Positions 17,748-28,081 of a stretch of DNA of 38,711 bases are shown here, in pieces (position 1 is the stretch's first letter; each line of letters starts with the position of its first letter). The stretch spans positions 1 to 38,711 of the forward strand of contig JABHVM010000065.1 in NCBI GenBank assembly GCA_018658305.1, read 5' to 3'. The notes below the pieces were generated by a model. It was not told the origin of the DNA and did no database searches. It was given only the letters and a program-made list of their open reading frames with translations. This DNA comes from Thiotrichales bacterium (GTDB lineage Bacteria; Pseudomonadota; Gammaproteobacteria; GCF-002020875). The translations under genes were made by a program, and so were the position numbers.

Positions 17748-19268
17748 GTGAAACAGATCCCAGAGAATACGCTTCCTAAGCCGCCACAACATACTGCGCA
17801 GCTCCAGCAACGAATTAAACAGCTAGAGACACACCTAGCGAGCGAGAATCCTCAACTCTTAGGAGTAGTAACTAGCTTTCGAAAACTGGATAAAATTGCC
17901 TACCGTTTAGGTCTTCTCAATACCGATCAATCCTATGCAACAGAAGTTCCTTGGTGGCCACTTATCTCTATTCTTGGTACATTCTCAGCAGGAAAATCTA
18001 GCTTTATAAATTACTATCTAGATAGTGAGTTACAGCTTACAGGGAACCAAGCGGTAGATGATAAGTTTACGGTTATAACCTATGGACGAGACGGAACCTC
18101 TAGAACCATACCTGGACGGGCATTAGATGCGGACCCTCGTTTTCCTTTCTATGGGATCAGCGATGACATTGAAGAGGTGGAGAAAGGTGAAGGCTCTAAG
18201 ATTGATACATATATGCAGCTCAAAGCTCTACCTAGCGATGTATTAAAAGGGAAAATTCTAATAGACTCCCCTGGATTTGATGCAGACGATCAACGCACTG
18301 CAACCTTACGAATTACAGATAGAATAGTAAACCTCTCTGATTTAGTGCTAGTATTCTTTGATGCTCGTCACCCAGAGCCTGGCGCAATGAAAGATACACT
18401 GCGCCATCTTGTAACCGAAGCGATGGAGCGAGCAGACTCCAATAAATTCATCTATATCCTAAACCAGATTGACTCAACTGCACGAGAAGATAACCCTGAA
18501 GAAGTTGTCGCCGCTTGGCAACGATCCCTTGCCCAAAATGGGCTTACCGCAGGGCGCTTCTACCGTATCTACAACCCTAATATTGAGCTTCAGATTGAGG
18601 ATGAGACAGTTAAAGCTCGATTTGAGCAGAAGAGAGACGCTGATCTAGCTGACATCCAAGAACGAATGGATCAGGTTGAAGTTGAACGAGCATACCGTAT
18701 TGTTGGTGCACTTGAACATACCGCTAAACAGATAAGTGAAAATTGGATACCAATGGTGAGCAGACTTCGCTCTAAGTGGCGACGCTTTATATTATGGGGA
18801 GATGGCACTCTACTCTCAGCTTATGCAGCACTAGCTATCTGGTATACACTACGGAGTGAAGATAGTGTCGCTACAATTATGGAAAGTCTTCCAGCCCCTG
18901 AAATTATCGGTGGTATAGTGGCAGCAACCATATTAATCACTCATATCTTAGTACGCCGTACCAGCACAAAGATGATCTTTAGTTGGATTCATAAAAAGAT
19001 GGAGCGGGGCGAAGAGCAACAGATAATGTTGCGTGCAATGAGGAAGAACACCAGCTTCTGGAGCCCAATTTTGCGTAAGAGTCCGTCAGGGTGGAGTCGG
19101 CATACTTTAAATAGGGTAATGAATATTATTGGAGATTGTGATACTCACACCCAAAAGTTAAATGACCGCTACACTATGCCATCTGGGATAGATAAGAGCG
19201 CAGCAGACCGCGATCCAGCTTCCCCTGAGAATCTCGGGGCAGAGAGCGAAGAGACAACTCCTCAATAG
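17748..19268 (+). CDS. Dynamin-family GTPase with C-terminal membrane segments
   Basis: GTG start with AGGAGAGG upstream; G1 GTFSAGKSSF, G3 DSPGFDADD, G4-like LNQIDS; two hydrophobic segments (LLSAYAALAIWYTL, IIGGIVAATILITHILV). Confidence 0.85.
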   Translation: MKQIPENTLPKPPQHTAQLQQRIKQLETHLASENPQLLGVVTSFRKLDKIAYRLGLLNTDQSYATEVPWWPLISILGTFSAGKSSFINYYLDSELQLTGNQAVDDKFTVITYGRDGTSRTIPGRALDADPRFPFYGISDDIEEVEKGEGSKIDTYMQLKALPSDVLKGKILIDSPGFDADDQRTATLRITDRIVNLSDLVLVFFDARHPEPGAMKDTLRHLVTEAMERADSNKFIYILNQIDSTAREDNPEEVVAAWQRSLAQNGLTAGRFYRIYNPNIELQIEDETVKARFEQKRDADLADIQERMDQVEVERAYRIVGALEHTAKQISENWIPMVSRLRSKWRRFILWGDGTLLSAYAALAIWYTLRSEDSVATIMESLPAPEIIGGIVAATILITHILVRRTSTKMIFSWIHKKMERGEEQQIMLRAMRKNTSFWSPILRKSPSGWSRHTLNRVMNIIGDCDTHTQKLNDRYTMPSGIDKSAADRDPASPENLGAESEETTPQ

Positions 19269-20169
19269 AGACGACTCTGCGTGGGCGTTGTGCGGACTCT
19301 ATCTTGGATAACTCTACCTTATCTATGTGGAGCGTTTTATCGCCAACTACAACTGCAACTACAAGCTCCCCCCACTCAATATCTGGCACCCCCACAATAG
19401 CAACATCAACTATACCTTTCACTGAAAGCAGTTGCTTCTCTACAGAGAGTGGATCTATAGTCACCCCTCCAGAGATAATTCTATCATCTAATCTCCCCTT
19501 AATATGAAGATGACCTCGCTCATCTATCCATCCACTATCCCCTGTAAAAATAACTCTGCTCTGCTTAGTTGAGTCCATAGGAAAGAGTATCTCACTTCTA
19601 ATCTCTATCTCACTCTGCTCTCCAATCGCAATCTCAACTCCAGGAAGTGGCTCTCCCACATCACTCTCCTCCCATCCATTAATTGATTCAGCACTAAGAC
19701 GCAACATAGTTACTCTCGATGCGCTCTCCGTCATCCCATAAGAGACCACTAGCGGCCACCCTTTTTCAACTGCTCTACGCGCTAGCTCCTGAGGAAGCCG
19801 ATCACCTCCTATCAAGACTGTGCGTAGTGATGTGGGGGCAGACTGCCTGCCATATTGTTTTAGAATTCTATTGAGCATAACTGGAACTAGAGATATATGG
19901 GTTACAGAAAACCTCTCAATATCTCTTTTCACTTTAGCAGGATCAAAGCTATGGTGTAGAAGCATAGTAGCTCCAGCTTCACTACATCGATATTTAATCG
20001 CTACTCCACCAATACGATTTTGAGGTAGACAATTAAGCCAACAATCACCACTGTGTAGCTCCTCTTGCTCGCGTCCAATATAGGCACTTGCAAGCATAGT
20101 ATCCTCAGAAAGATCTACTCTCTTAGCCTTCCCCTCACTGCCACTAGTCTCTATAGTTATTCCTGACAT
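19174..20169 (-). CDS. menE: Short o-succinylbenzoate--CoA ligase-like (AMP-binding) protein, MenE-like
   Basis: 331 aa starting near the ATP-binding loop TSGSEGKAK; YGMTESAS, TGDSGWIDERGHLHIKGRLDDRIISGG, PRDSQGKLDR; downstream of menA-ubiE. Confidence 0.75.
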   Translation of the reverse strand: MSGITIETSGSEGKAKRVDLSEDTMLASAYIGREQEELHSGDCWLNCLPQNRIGGVAIKYRCSEAGATMLLHHSFDPAKVKRDIERFSVTHISLVPVMLNRILKQYGRQSAPTSLRTVLIGGDRLPQELARRAVEKGWPLVVSYGMTESASRVTMLRLSAESINGWEESDVGEPLPGVEIAIGEQSEIEIRSEILFPMDSTKQSRVIFTGDSGWIDERGHLHIKGRLDDRIISGGVTIDPLSVEKQLLSVKGIVDVAIVGVPDIEWGELVVAVVVGDKTLHIDKVELSKIESAQRPRRVVSIEELSLRSLPRDSQGKLDRGLLRSYLSQMA

Positions 20170-20207
20170 ACCAAATATAACTTTCTATTCAAATTTATTA
20201 ACTCTTT

Positions 20208-20975
20208 CTATTTTTCAGCAAAATGAATTGCGGCTATTCCAAAACTTAAGTTTTTATACTCTACTTTTTTAAAGCCAGCTCTCTCCATTATTCTCTTCAT
20301 CTCCTCTTGATCAGGAAAACGACGGATTGATTCGACCAGATAGTTATATGCTATGGGAGCCTTTGCTATCCAAGCTCCAAGTCGAGGTATGATATAGAAT
20401 GAGTGAAAATCATAAAATGGTTTAAGCCACCAAGCCGCGCGTGAAAACTCCAGAGAGTGTACTGTTCCACCGGGCTTTAGTATTCGATAGATCTCCTGCA
20501 GCGCTTCTTCCATATTAGTCATATTACGCATTCCAAATGAGATAGTTACTTTATCAACTGAACTATCCTCAAAAGGAATACTCTCACCACTACCTAACCT
20601 GAACTCCACCCCCTCTATACCGCGCCTTCCGCCCTCCTCCATCATCTCAACACTTGGATCAACCACTATCACACCACCAGTGGAGATACTATTGTAGATC
20701 TTCTCTGCTATATCACCAGTTCCACCAGCAAGATCTACAACTGTTAAATCACTCACTGAAGACTCTTTTAATTTAAGCATAGCAACTAATTTTCTTTTCC
20801 AGAGACGGTGAATACCGAAACTCATTACATCATTCATAAGGTCATAACGGGGAGCTACAGCTGCAAACACCGCTCTAATCTTCTGCTCTCGTTGACTCTC
20901 ATCCACCTCTGTATATCCAAAACTCTGAGCTAAACTCTCAGCACTATTGCTATTTTTAGTTAAATCATTCATCAC
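20208..20975 (-). CDS. ubiE: Ubiquinone/menaquinone C-methyltransferase UbiE/MenG
   Basis: VFAAVAPRYDLMNDVMSFGIHRLWKR, VVDLAGGTGDIAEK, FGMRNMTNMEEALQEIYRILKPGG; C-terminal FGIAAIHFAEK. Confidence 0.95.
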   Translation of the reverse strand: MMNDLTKNSNSAESLAQSFGYTEVDESQREQKIRAVFAAVAPRYDLMNDVMSFGIHRLWKRKLVAMLKLKESSVSDLTVVDLAGGTGDIAEKIYNSISTGGVIVVDPSVEMMEEGGRRGIEGVEFRLGSGESIPFEDSSVDKVTISFGMRNMTNMEEALQEIYRILKPGGTVHSLEFSRAAWWLKPFYDFHSFYIIPRLGAWIAKAPIAYNYLVESIRRFPDQEEMKRIMERAGFKKVEYKNLSFGIAAIHFAEK

Positions 20976-21856
20976 AACAAAACTCCTAATATAATCAAAA
21001 TTGCAAATAAGAGCTGAAGTTTAACGCTCAGCTCCAATACTCTGTTCAGCTCCACTCCATGTGGCGTGCGATATATTTCTCGCCCCAGATATAGGGCAAA
21101 TGGAAATGCCAACCAGATAAGCTGGAGCTGAATTCCCTGCATAAGATCAGCAAAGAGTTGTACCAGAATGAAAGGGGTAAAAATAAGAAACAGATAGAGT
21201 ATGCGGGTTGCGCTTTTACCAAGCTTTACAGCTAAAGTATTTTTACCAACCAAACTATCTCCATCAATATCTCTATAGTTATTCACCACCAACACTGCCG
21301 CAGCCAGCATTCCTAGTGCTGATCCAAGCAGGAGAGCCAACATACTCCAGCTAAAAATTAATAGATATGTGGTACCCATAACTGCTGCCAACCCAAAAAA
21401 TAGGAAGACAAATAGTTCTCCAAATATTGTATATGCGATAGGTCTGCTCCCACCAGTATATGCTATACCTGCTCCAATAGATAAGATGCCAATAGTTAAA
21501 ATTGGTAAACCCCCAACCCACACTAACCAGCAGCCGGAAAGTAGTGCTCCAAAAAAAGATAGCTTGGCTACACGCTGAACTGTTGCAAGGGGTAATAAGC
21601 CTGATGAGACAACTCTAACTGGACCAAGACGATCTTCGCCATCCGCTCCTCTAAGCGCATCTCCAGCATCATTATAGAGATTGGTTCCAATTTGAATAAG
21701 TAGAGCCGTAATAAATATAACTCCTAATAGTGGATAGTCTAAAGAGTAGTTACCGCTCTCTACCACTGCTACGACCGCTCCTACAGCTACTGGGACTAAT
21801 GACATAGTAACTGTTTTGGGGCGCAACGCTAAAATCCAAGGATTGAGATAATTCAT
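20972..21856 (-). CDS. menA: 1,4-dihydroxy-2-naphthoate prenyltransferase MenA
   Basis: NPWILALRPKTVTMSLVPVAVGA, QIGTNLYNDAGDALRGADGEDRLGPVRVVSSGLL, NNYRDIDGDSLVGKNTLAVKLGK. Confidence 0.94.
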   Translation of the reverse strand: MNYLNPWILALRPKTVTMSLVPVAVGAVVAVVESGNYSLDYPLLGVIFITALLIQIGTNLYNDAGDALRGADGEDRLGPVRVVSSGLLPLATVQRVAKLSFFGALLSGCWLVWVGGLPILTIGILSIGAGIAYTGGSRPIAYTIFGELFVFLFFGLAAVMGTTYLLIFSWSMLALLLGSALGMLAAAVLVVNNYRDIDGDSLVGKNTLAVKLGKSATRILYLFLIFTPFILVQLFADLMQGIQLQLIWLAFPFALYLGREIYRTPHGVELNRVLELSVKLQLLFAILIILGVLL

Positions 21857-21918
21857 AATTATAGTTATTTTATCAGGTAACTTGTAAAACTTCTCATATC
21901 AAGTACAATCCTCCGACT

Positions 21919-22608
21919 ATGTCAATATCAACCGCATTTACTAGAGAGATTCGCCGCTCTCCAATATTCTCATCTTTAGATAACAATAATATGAAAAAGA
22001 TCTTAGCTGCGTCTTCTCTTATTCTAAAAGAGGAAGGAGAGATGCTCTTTTCAAAGGGAGACAGTGTAGATAAATTCTATATTGTACGAAATGGATCTGT
22101 GCGCCTCTTTCTACTCTCTTCTGACGGTAATGAGAAGACAGTGAACATACTTCGTCCAGGAGACTCCTTTGCTGAAGCTATGATGTTTGCTGATGAGGCT
22201 GCCTACCCTGTTAATAGTCATATACTAGAGGATAGTGAGCTTTTTGCTTTCTGCAATAAAACCTACAGAGAGATAATGCACGAAAATACTGATGCAGCCT
22301 TTGCGGTGATGAGAGATCTTAGTATGCGCTTGCAGCACTATGTACAAGAGATCGACCAACTCTGCCTGCACACTGCTACTCATCGCCTTATTAGCTATCT
22401 ACTAGGATTCGCTCCTGCCGATAAGCCGAGTTATAGCTTTACTCTACCAACTAAGAAAAATATGGTTGCCTCTATGCTCTCTATTCAGAGAGAGACCCTC
22501 TCTCGTATCTTTAGCAAACTAAAAAAAGAGAAGTTGATTGAGGTTGATGGCACTAATATAAATATACTTAACACTGATAAGTTGCGTGAAAAGTTAAGCT
22601 GCAGTTAA
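21919..22608 (+). CDS. Crp/Fnr family transcriptional regulator, Dnr-like
   Basis: cNMP-binding fold plus HTH (SIQRETLSRIFSKLKKEKLI); no N-terminal Fe-S cysteine cluster. Confidence 0.85.
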   Translation: MSISTAFTREIRRSPIFSSLDNNNMKKILAASSLILKEEGEMLFSKGDSVDKFYIVRNGSVRLFLLSSDGNEKTVNILRPGDSFAEAMMFADEAAYPVNSHILEDSELFAFCNKTYREIMHENTDAAFAVMRDLSMRLQHYVQEIDQLCLHTATHRLISYLLGFAPADKPSYSFTLPTKKNMVASMLSIQRETLSRIFSKLKKEKLIEVDGTNINILNTDKLREKLSCS

Positions 22609-22631
22609 CTTGTTTTTAAATGAGTTATAGC

Positions 22632-22994
22632 TTACTTACCGGAAAATGCTTGAGATATTCCGAGCACACCTAACAGTATAAATGTAGAGTGAACAACTGT
22701 AAAATAGATTATAGCTATAACCCATGCAGTAGCTGAATCTACCCCTCCCAACCAAACCATTAAGATAGTGGCAAATATAAAAACTCCTGCCCAATTAGAG
22801 CGTTTGAATGCAGCACTAAAGTGACTTATTGCGATAGTATGAGCAGGATTCTTTAAGGTTTTCCTATAAAATATAAATAGCACAATATATGCCAATCCTG
22901 GCAATAGAAGCAGGTTTATTAAATAGAGCGACTCTGCAATTAAAGCCAACTTCTGATCTTGCTGTTGTTCAATACTTTCCACTCGCTGCTCCAC
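22632..22994 (-). CDS. Small hypothetical membrane protein
   Basis: 120 aa with about three TM segments; immediately downstream of ygiQ-like gene on the same strand. Confidence 0.6.
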   Translation of the reverse strand: MEQRVESIEQQQDQKLALIAESLYLINLLLLPGLAYIVLFIFYRKTLKNPAHTIAISHFSAAFKRSNWAGVFIFATILMVWLGGVDSATAWVIAIIYFTVVHSTFILLGVLGISQAFSGK

Positions 22995-22996
22995 TA

Positions 22997-25000
22997 TTAA
23001 TATCTTCTCTGCTTTTTAAATTTTGCTCTATGTTTCGGTCTATTATAACTCTTAGTATCAGCTGGCACTAATTGATTTTTTCCTCCTCCAATCAGATCCT
23101 TACGCCCCATCTCAATTAGCGCCCTCCGCAGTAGTTGCCAGTTATGTGGGTCGTGATACCGTAAAAATGCCTTATGGAGCTGCCTCTGCTTTCCTCCCTT
23201 TGGTACCACTATCTCTCTATCACTCATTGAGTCAGTTACCTTACGAAGTGGATTTTGCTCTGAATGATACATAGATGAAGCGATAGCCATTGGAGTTGGT
23301 AAAAAGTTCTGAACTTGATCAAGTCTAAACTTGTTTCTCTTTAACCAGAGAGCAAGTTCAACCATATCTCTATCTGTAGTTCCTGGGTGGGCTGCTATGA
23401 AGTAAGGAATTAGATACTGCTCTTTACCAGCCTGCTTAGAGAACTTTTTAAACAGTTCATTGAAACGATAAAATGAGTCTATACTCGGTTTCATCATTTT
23501 ACTTAAAGGTCCTTGTTCAGTATGTTCTGGTGCTATCTTAAGATAACCTCCAACATGATACTTAACTAGCTCCTCTATATACTCTGGTGAACGAAGAGCA
23601 AGATCATAACGCAATCCAGATGCAATAAATATTCTTTTAACTCCAGGTAGCTCCCGCGCTTTTCGATATACACTCAGCAATTCACTGTGGCTAGTCTGCA
23701 TATGTTTACATATTTGAGGGTATACGCAGGAGAGACGGCGACAGGCAGACTCTATCTTTTCACTCTCACATTTCATTCTATACATATTGGCTGTTGGTCC
23801 ACCGAGATCTGAGATGTTACCAGTAAATCCTGGAGTCTCTTTCACCTCCTCTATCTCACGCAAAATCGACTCTTCAGAACGGCTCTGAATAATCCTACCC
23901 TCATGCTCTGTGATAGAGCAGAAGGTGCATCCACCAAAACAGCCCCGCATAATATTAATAGAAAACTTTATCATCTCATAGGCAGAAAGTTTTTTATTAC
24001 CATAGGATGAGTGCGGTCTACGACTGTACGGCATCTCATAGACTCTATCTAGCTCCTCGCTGTTAAGTGGAACAGGAGGCGGCATCAACCATAGCATCTT
24101 ATCTCCATGCGGCTGGAGCAGTGCTCGTGCATTCCCTGGATTAGTCTCTAAGTGAAAGACTCTAGAAGTGTGCGCGTATAGTTTTTTATTAGTGCTAACC
24201 TCCTCAAATGTAGGAAGTCTAACCACACTAAATTCGCGCGTTTTTGGTATCTGTTTGTGAAATTTAACTCTACTCTCAAGTGGCAATTCAGAGAAGTCTA
24301 ACAACTCCCAACTCTCCATTCGCTCTGCCAACTCCTCTTTTTTTAGTAGAAATGCACTGCCTCGTAGATCTCTTATCTTATCGATAGACTCACCACCAGC
24401 CATACGGTGAGCAAGCTCAACAATGGCTCGTTCTGCATTTCCGTAGAGGAGAATATCAGCCTTTGCATCAACTAAAATAGAGCGCCGCACCTTATCTGAC
24501 CAGTAGTCATAGTGGGCAAGACGACGCAAACTCGCTTCAATACCACCAATAACAATTGGTACTCCACTAAATGCTTCACGACAGCGCTGACTATAGACTA
24601 TAGTTGAGCGGTCTGGACGCTTGCCACCCTCTCCTGCGGGAGTGTAGGCATCCTCTTTGCGAATTTTATTGTCAGAGGTGTAGCGGTTGACCATGGAGTC
24701 CATATTGCCTGCTGTGACCCCAAAGAATAGATTTGGTCGACCTAGCTTTTTAAACTCATCTGCTTGTGTCCAATCTGGTTGAGATATTATTCCCACCCTA
24801 AAACCTTGTGACTCTAGTAAACGCCCTATCAACGCCATTCCAAAACTAGGAAGGTCGACATAGGCATCGCCTGTCACCAAAATGATATCACAAGAGTCCC
24901 ACCCCAGCTCATCCATCTCAGCTCTAGAGAGGGGAAGTTCTGGAGCAGTACCGTAGCGATGAGCCCAATATTTGCGCCTAGAGAAGAGCCCTAAACTCAT
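22997..25000 (-). CDS. ygiQ: YgiQ family radical SAM protein
   Basis: 667 aa; [32 protein letters not shown] radical SAM motif; [40 protein letters not shown]. Confidence 0.93.
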   Translation of the reverse strand: MSLGLFSRRKYWAHRYGTAPELPLSRAEMDELGWDSCDIILVTGDAYVDLPSFGMALIGRLLESQGFRVGIISQPDWTQADEFKKLGRPNLFFGVTAGNMDSMVNRYTSDNKIRKEDAYTPAGEGGKRPDRSTIVYSQRCREAFSGVPIVIGGIEASLRRLAHYDYWSDKVRRSILVDAKADILLYGNAERAIVELAHRMAGGESIDKIRDLRGSAFLLKKEELAERMESWELLDFSELPLESRVKFHKQIPKTREFSVVRLPTFEEVSTNKKLYAHTSRVFHLETNPGNARALLQPHGDKMLWLMPPPVPLNSEELDRVYEMPYSRRPHSSYGNKKLSAYEMIKFSINIMRGCFGGCTFCSITEHEGRIIQSRSEESILREIEEVKETPGFTGNISDLGGPTANMYRMKCESEKIESACRRLSCVYPQICKHMQTSHSELLSVYRKARELPGVKRIFIASGLRYDLALRSPEYIEELVKYHVGGYLKIAPEHTEQGPLSKMMKPSIDSFYRFNELFKKFSKQAGKEQYLIPYFIAAHPGTTDRDMVELALWLKRNKFRLDQVQNFLPTPMAIASSMYHSEQNPLRKVTDSMSDREIVVPKGGKQRQLHKAFLRYHDPHNWQLLRRALIEMGRKDLIGGGKNQLVPADTKSYNRPKHRAKFKKQRRY

Positions 25001-26124
25001 TTAGAGATGGTTATTTTTATAGGGTAGATTAGTCTAATTTTATGCTGTTTTACTGATGCAGGAAATGGTTCAAATGGTTGTGAAATTCTAATAACCTGAC
25101 GCATAGCCACATCTAACTTTCCGTATCCAGAACCTTTAACTATCTCAATATCAAGAAGCTTGCCATGCTCATCAATTTCAAATCCTACTAAAATTTTCAG
25201 CACTACGCCACGAATTCCGAGCTCTTTAGCAACTGCTTCAAGATATGGAATAGAGCCATATAGCTTGCGTTTAGTCCTCATCTTATAGGCGAGATCTATC
25301 CCCTCAACATCATTGTAGCGTCTGCGCCAAGTTTTCGCTTTTATACTCTCACTAGCAATCCATCTATCACCACTATCTATCGCCTGCTGCGGACTCCACT
25401 TCTCAGCTATGATCTCATCTAACTCATCAATCTCAAGGATCTCGGCAACTATCGTCTCTGCGACCTCCTCAACAACCAGCTCTTCAGCTATAGGAATCTC
25501 AATCTCTGCTATAGGCATAATTACTGGTTCTAACTCAGAGAGTTGCTCTATATTTTCAACCTCGTCTATACCTGTAATTAACTCTACTAAAGGATCACTG
25601 CTCTGCTCAATTTTCTCAACTATAGGAAGATCAATAAACTCTGCTATATCTGTAATTTTAGGATCAGCAAACTCAAAAGCAGGATCGATACTCTGCTCAA
25701 ACTCGTCTATAATAATAATTTGTTCAACTGCCTCTGTTGGTTGAGTTTGTGCTTCATAGGTCTCGCTACTCTCTACTATTGAGATAATTTGAGGTGACTC
25801 AATAGATAATTCATTCACCTTCTCTATCTCCATAAGTGGATCTGCCATAACCTCTAACACCAACTCATCTGTGGTTGGTCCAGTTTCATCTAACGATATT
25901 ACTGGCACACTCTCAACTTTTACAGGAGTAGGCAGAGCCTCCTCTGTGGTTAGTGAATTCTCTAATTGCTTAACCTGATCTGAAATTAAAACTGAAAACT
26001 TTCTCTCCACCTCTTTTTCAGATAGCTCTACCCTCTGATACTCTGGAATAGAGATAAAAATAACAATATGGATGATAACTGAGAGAGTTGTGACAACTAG
26101 CCAGTGACGAGCGCTGATAACCAT
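24997..26124 (-). CDS. TonB-like energy transducer with acidic linker
   Basis: N-terminal TM, long Glu/Ile-rich region, C-terminal [48 protein letters not shown] TonB C-terminal fold; next to exbD/exbB. Confidence 0.85.
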   Translation of the reverse strand: MVISARHWLVVTTLSVIIHIVIFISIPEYQRVELSEKEVERKFSVLISDQVKQLENSLTTEEALPTPVKVESVPVISLDETGPTTDELVLEVMADPLMEIEKVNELSIESPQIISIVESSETYEAQTQPTEAVEQIIIIDEFEQSIDPAFEFADPKITDIAEFIDLPIVEKIEQSSDPLVELITGIDEVENIEQLSELEPVIMPIAEIEIPIAEELVVEEVAETIVAEILEIDELDEIIAEKWSPQQAIDSGDRWIASESIKAKTWRRRYNDVEGIDLAYKMRTKRKLYGSIPYLEAVAKELGIRGVVLKILVGFEIDEHGKLLDIEIVKGSGYGKLDVAMRQVIRISQPFEPFPASVKQHKIRLIYPIKITISK

Positions 26125-26125
26125 T

Positions 26126-26530
26126 CTATCTCTCGACCTCGGTCACTAACTCAACTTTTTTTACTCCACTTTCTCGCAGCTCCTCTAAGATCTCAATAAT
26201 TTTATGAGAATCTACTCTATGATCCGCATGAATCTCTACAGACTCAGCACTACTGTTTCGAGTCAAGCGCTCAATAAGATAATGCAGTTGATATCTATTT
26301 TCAACCTCTCTTCCAGAGACAGCTATTTTACCCTCTTGGTCTAGATATATCTCAATATCTAAAACTTCAGCTGGGTCAGTGCTGGAAGATTGTGGATGCT
26401 CAAGATCCCAAAAATCTGGAGCCTTAATAGTTCCAGCCACCAAAAAAAAGATGATCAAGAGAAATATAACACTAACTAATGGTGTCATATCTAACTCTTT
26501 ATGTTTTTTTCTATAGTAGTTAAAGTGCAT
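26126..26530 (-). CDS. exbD: ExbD/TolR family protein (copy 2)
   Basis: DMTPLVSVIFLLIIFFLVAGTI single TM with ExbD signature; C-terminal periplasmic domain. Confidence 0.85.
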   Translation of the reverse strand: MHFNYYRKKHKELDMTPLVSVIFLLIIFFLVAGTIKAPDFWDLEHPQSSSTDPAEVLDIEIYLDQEGKIAVSGREVENRYQLHYLIERLTRNSSAESVEIHADHRVDSHKIIEILEELRESGVKKVELVTEVER

Positions 26531-26533
26531 ACT

Positions 26534-26944
26534 CTACCTTATGAGACTCACCTGTGCCGCGCCACCACTGCGCAACTGATCTAATACTAAAACCACATCT
26601 TGCAGAGGAATCCCTACATCTGGGCGCACGATAAAACGCATATCTGGAGCGTCTACTATTAGTTTAATAACTTTCCCAGAGATACTTTCAAGCATAACTC
26701 TCTCTCGACCAAACTCAATCTCTCCACCACTACGGACCCTTACTAACATAGAGCCAACCCAAGCAGATTTAGTTCTAGTACTGTCCTCACTACTAGAGCC
26801 CGGAACATCAAGTGTAATATTGCGTTGTTGTGAAAAACTTGTAGTCAACATAAAGAAAATTAACAGTAGAAAAACCACATCTACCAGTGAAGTCAAACTC
26901 AGCCAGCGTCTTCTTTCACCTCTACCAACAGGGTCGAAATGCAT
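26534..26944 (-). CDS. exbD: ExbD/TolR family protein (copy 1)
   Basis: LSLTSLVDVVFLLLIFFMLTTSF; PDMRFIVRPDVGIPLQDVVLVLDQLRSGGAAQVSL. Confidence 0.9.
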   Translation of the reverse strand: MHFDPVGRGERRRWLSLTSLVDVVFLLLIFFMLTTSFSQQRNITLDVPGSSSEDSTRTKSAWVGSMLVRVRSGGEIEFGRERVMLESISGKVIKLIVDAPDMRFIVRPDVGIPLQDVVLVLDQLRSGGAAQVSLIR

Positions 26945-26947
26945 TCT

Positions 26948-27592
26948 CTACTCTGCACGCCGTAGGGCTGCTAAGGTGCGAGTAACTGCATCTCCCATAT
27001 CTTGCCTAACTCGCTCCACGATCCCCTCTAGCCAGTTAACAGCTGCCAAAGCAGGAATAGCCACTGCAAGTCCAACCGCAGTCGTTATAAGAGCTTCCCA
27101 GATACCACCAGCTAACATTGCTACATTAACCTGTACTCCCGCGCTCTCTAGCTGTCTAAATGCCTCTATCATTCCAAGTACCGTACCTAACAATCCAAGT
27201 AGAGGGCTTAAGTGAGCAACAGCATCAAGTCCTCGAATATATGAACCAAGATACTCTAACTGAGTTCTACCGTCACTCTCCAACTCCTCTTTTGCAATAC
27301 TACTCTCATCTGTTGTTGAACCACTATTATGCAGACTTATAGCTCTCCGCATAACTACAGCTAATGGGCTTGCCATTTTTTTGTCCAATACTTTGATGGC
27401 AATATCTTCTCGACCAGACTTAATATTGCTGATAACCTGATCCACAAAAGTTCCAGAACCAAAGAGCACTCGTTTAGCTTGAAAGTGGTAGAGTTTTAAT
27501 AAAAAAATTGCTACCGCATAGATTGAGAGCGCAAGCAGTATATAAGCAACCACTCCGCCCTTAGTGAAAAGCTCTAACCCTATATTATCCAT
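26948..27592 (-). CDS. exbB: ExbB/TolQ/MotA family proton channel protein
   Basis: AHLSPLLGLLGTVLGMIEAFRQLE...AMLAGGIWEALITTAVGLAVAIPALAAVNWLEG. Confidence 0.93.
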   Translation of the reverse strand: MDNIGLELFTKGGVVAYILLALSIYAVAIFLLKLYHFQAKRVLFGSGTFVDQVISNIKSGREDIAIKVLDKKMASPLAVVMRRAISLHNSGSTTDESSIAKEELESDGRTQLEYLGSYIRGLDAVAHLSPLLGLLGTVLGMIEAFRQLESAGVQVNVAMLAGGIWEALITTAVGLAVAIPALAAVNWLEGIVERVRQDMGDAVTRTLAALRRAE

Positions 27593-27610
27593 AATAGATC
27601 CAATTCTCTC

Positions 27611-28069
27611 TTATTTGAACAGTTCAACAGGTGATTTAGAACTAGTCTCAACCATCTGCATACAGCCTGCAACATCTTCACTACCACTCTTACATGCCAT
27701 AATTCTGTTAAGAAGAATACCACTCACTTCATTACACGCTACATCTTTCATTGGAACCATCGTAAGTACTGTTTTACCAGCTAAAATTTTCTGGAAATTG
27801 GTTGCATTGCCAGCACTAATAACCCCCTCTTTGTTAAAAAGATAGAATGAGGCAGTGAACTCTGAAAACTCTCTATCACTTCTATTTTTCAGTAGAATAT
27901 AGGCAACGCAGGTCTTCTCCTTCTGCTTTAACTTGTTAAGTTCCATCTTGAGACTACCAGTCTCTACACTAACTACTTCTGCATCAGCGGCAGAAAGCAG
28001 GGTGATAGAGCTGAAAGAGAGAATAAACACAGCTCCAACTTTTGCAATTATTTTGCTAACTATTTTCAT
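27611..28069 (-). CDS. Hypothetical secreted protein
   Basis: 152 aa with signal peptide (VGAVFILSFSSITLLSAADA); co-directional with exbB and LysM gene. Confidence 0.7.
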   Translation of the reverse strand: MKIVSKIIAKVGAVFILSFSSITLLSAADAEVVSVETGSLKMELNKLKQKEKTCVAYILLKNRSDREFSEFTASFYLFNKEGVISAGNATNFQKILAGKTVLTMVPMKDVACNEVSGILLNRIMACKSGSEDVAGCMQMVETSSKSPVELFK

Positions 28070-28081
28070 AATATTAATACC

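Noticed and set aside
25409-25744. 111-aa Ser/Ile-rich plus-strand ORF
   Set aside because: It is the complement of the Glu/Ile-rich TonB spacer; the biased composition explains the open frame.
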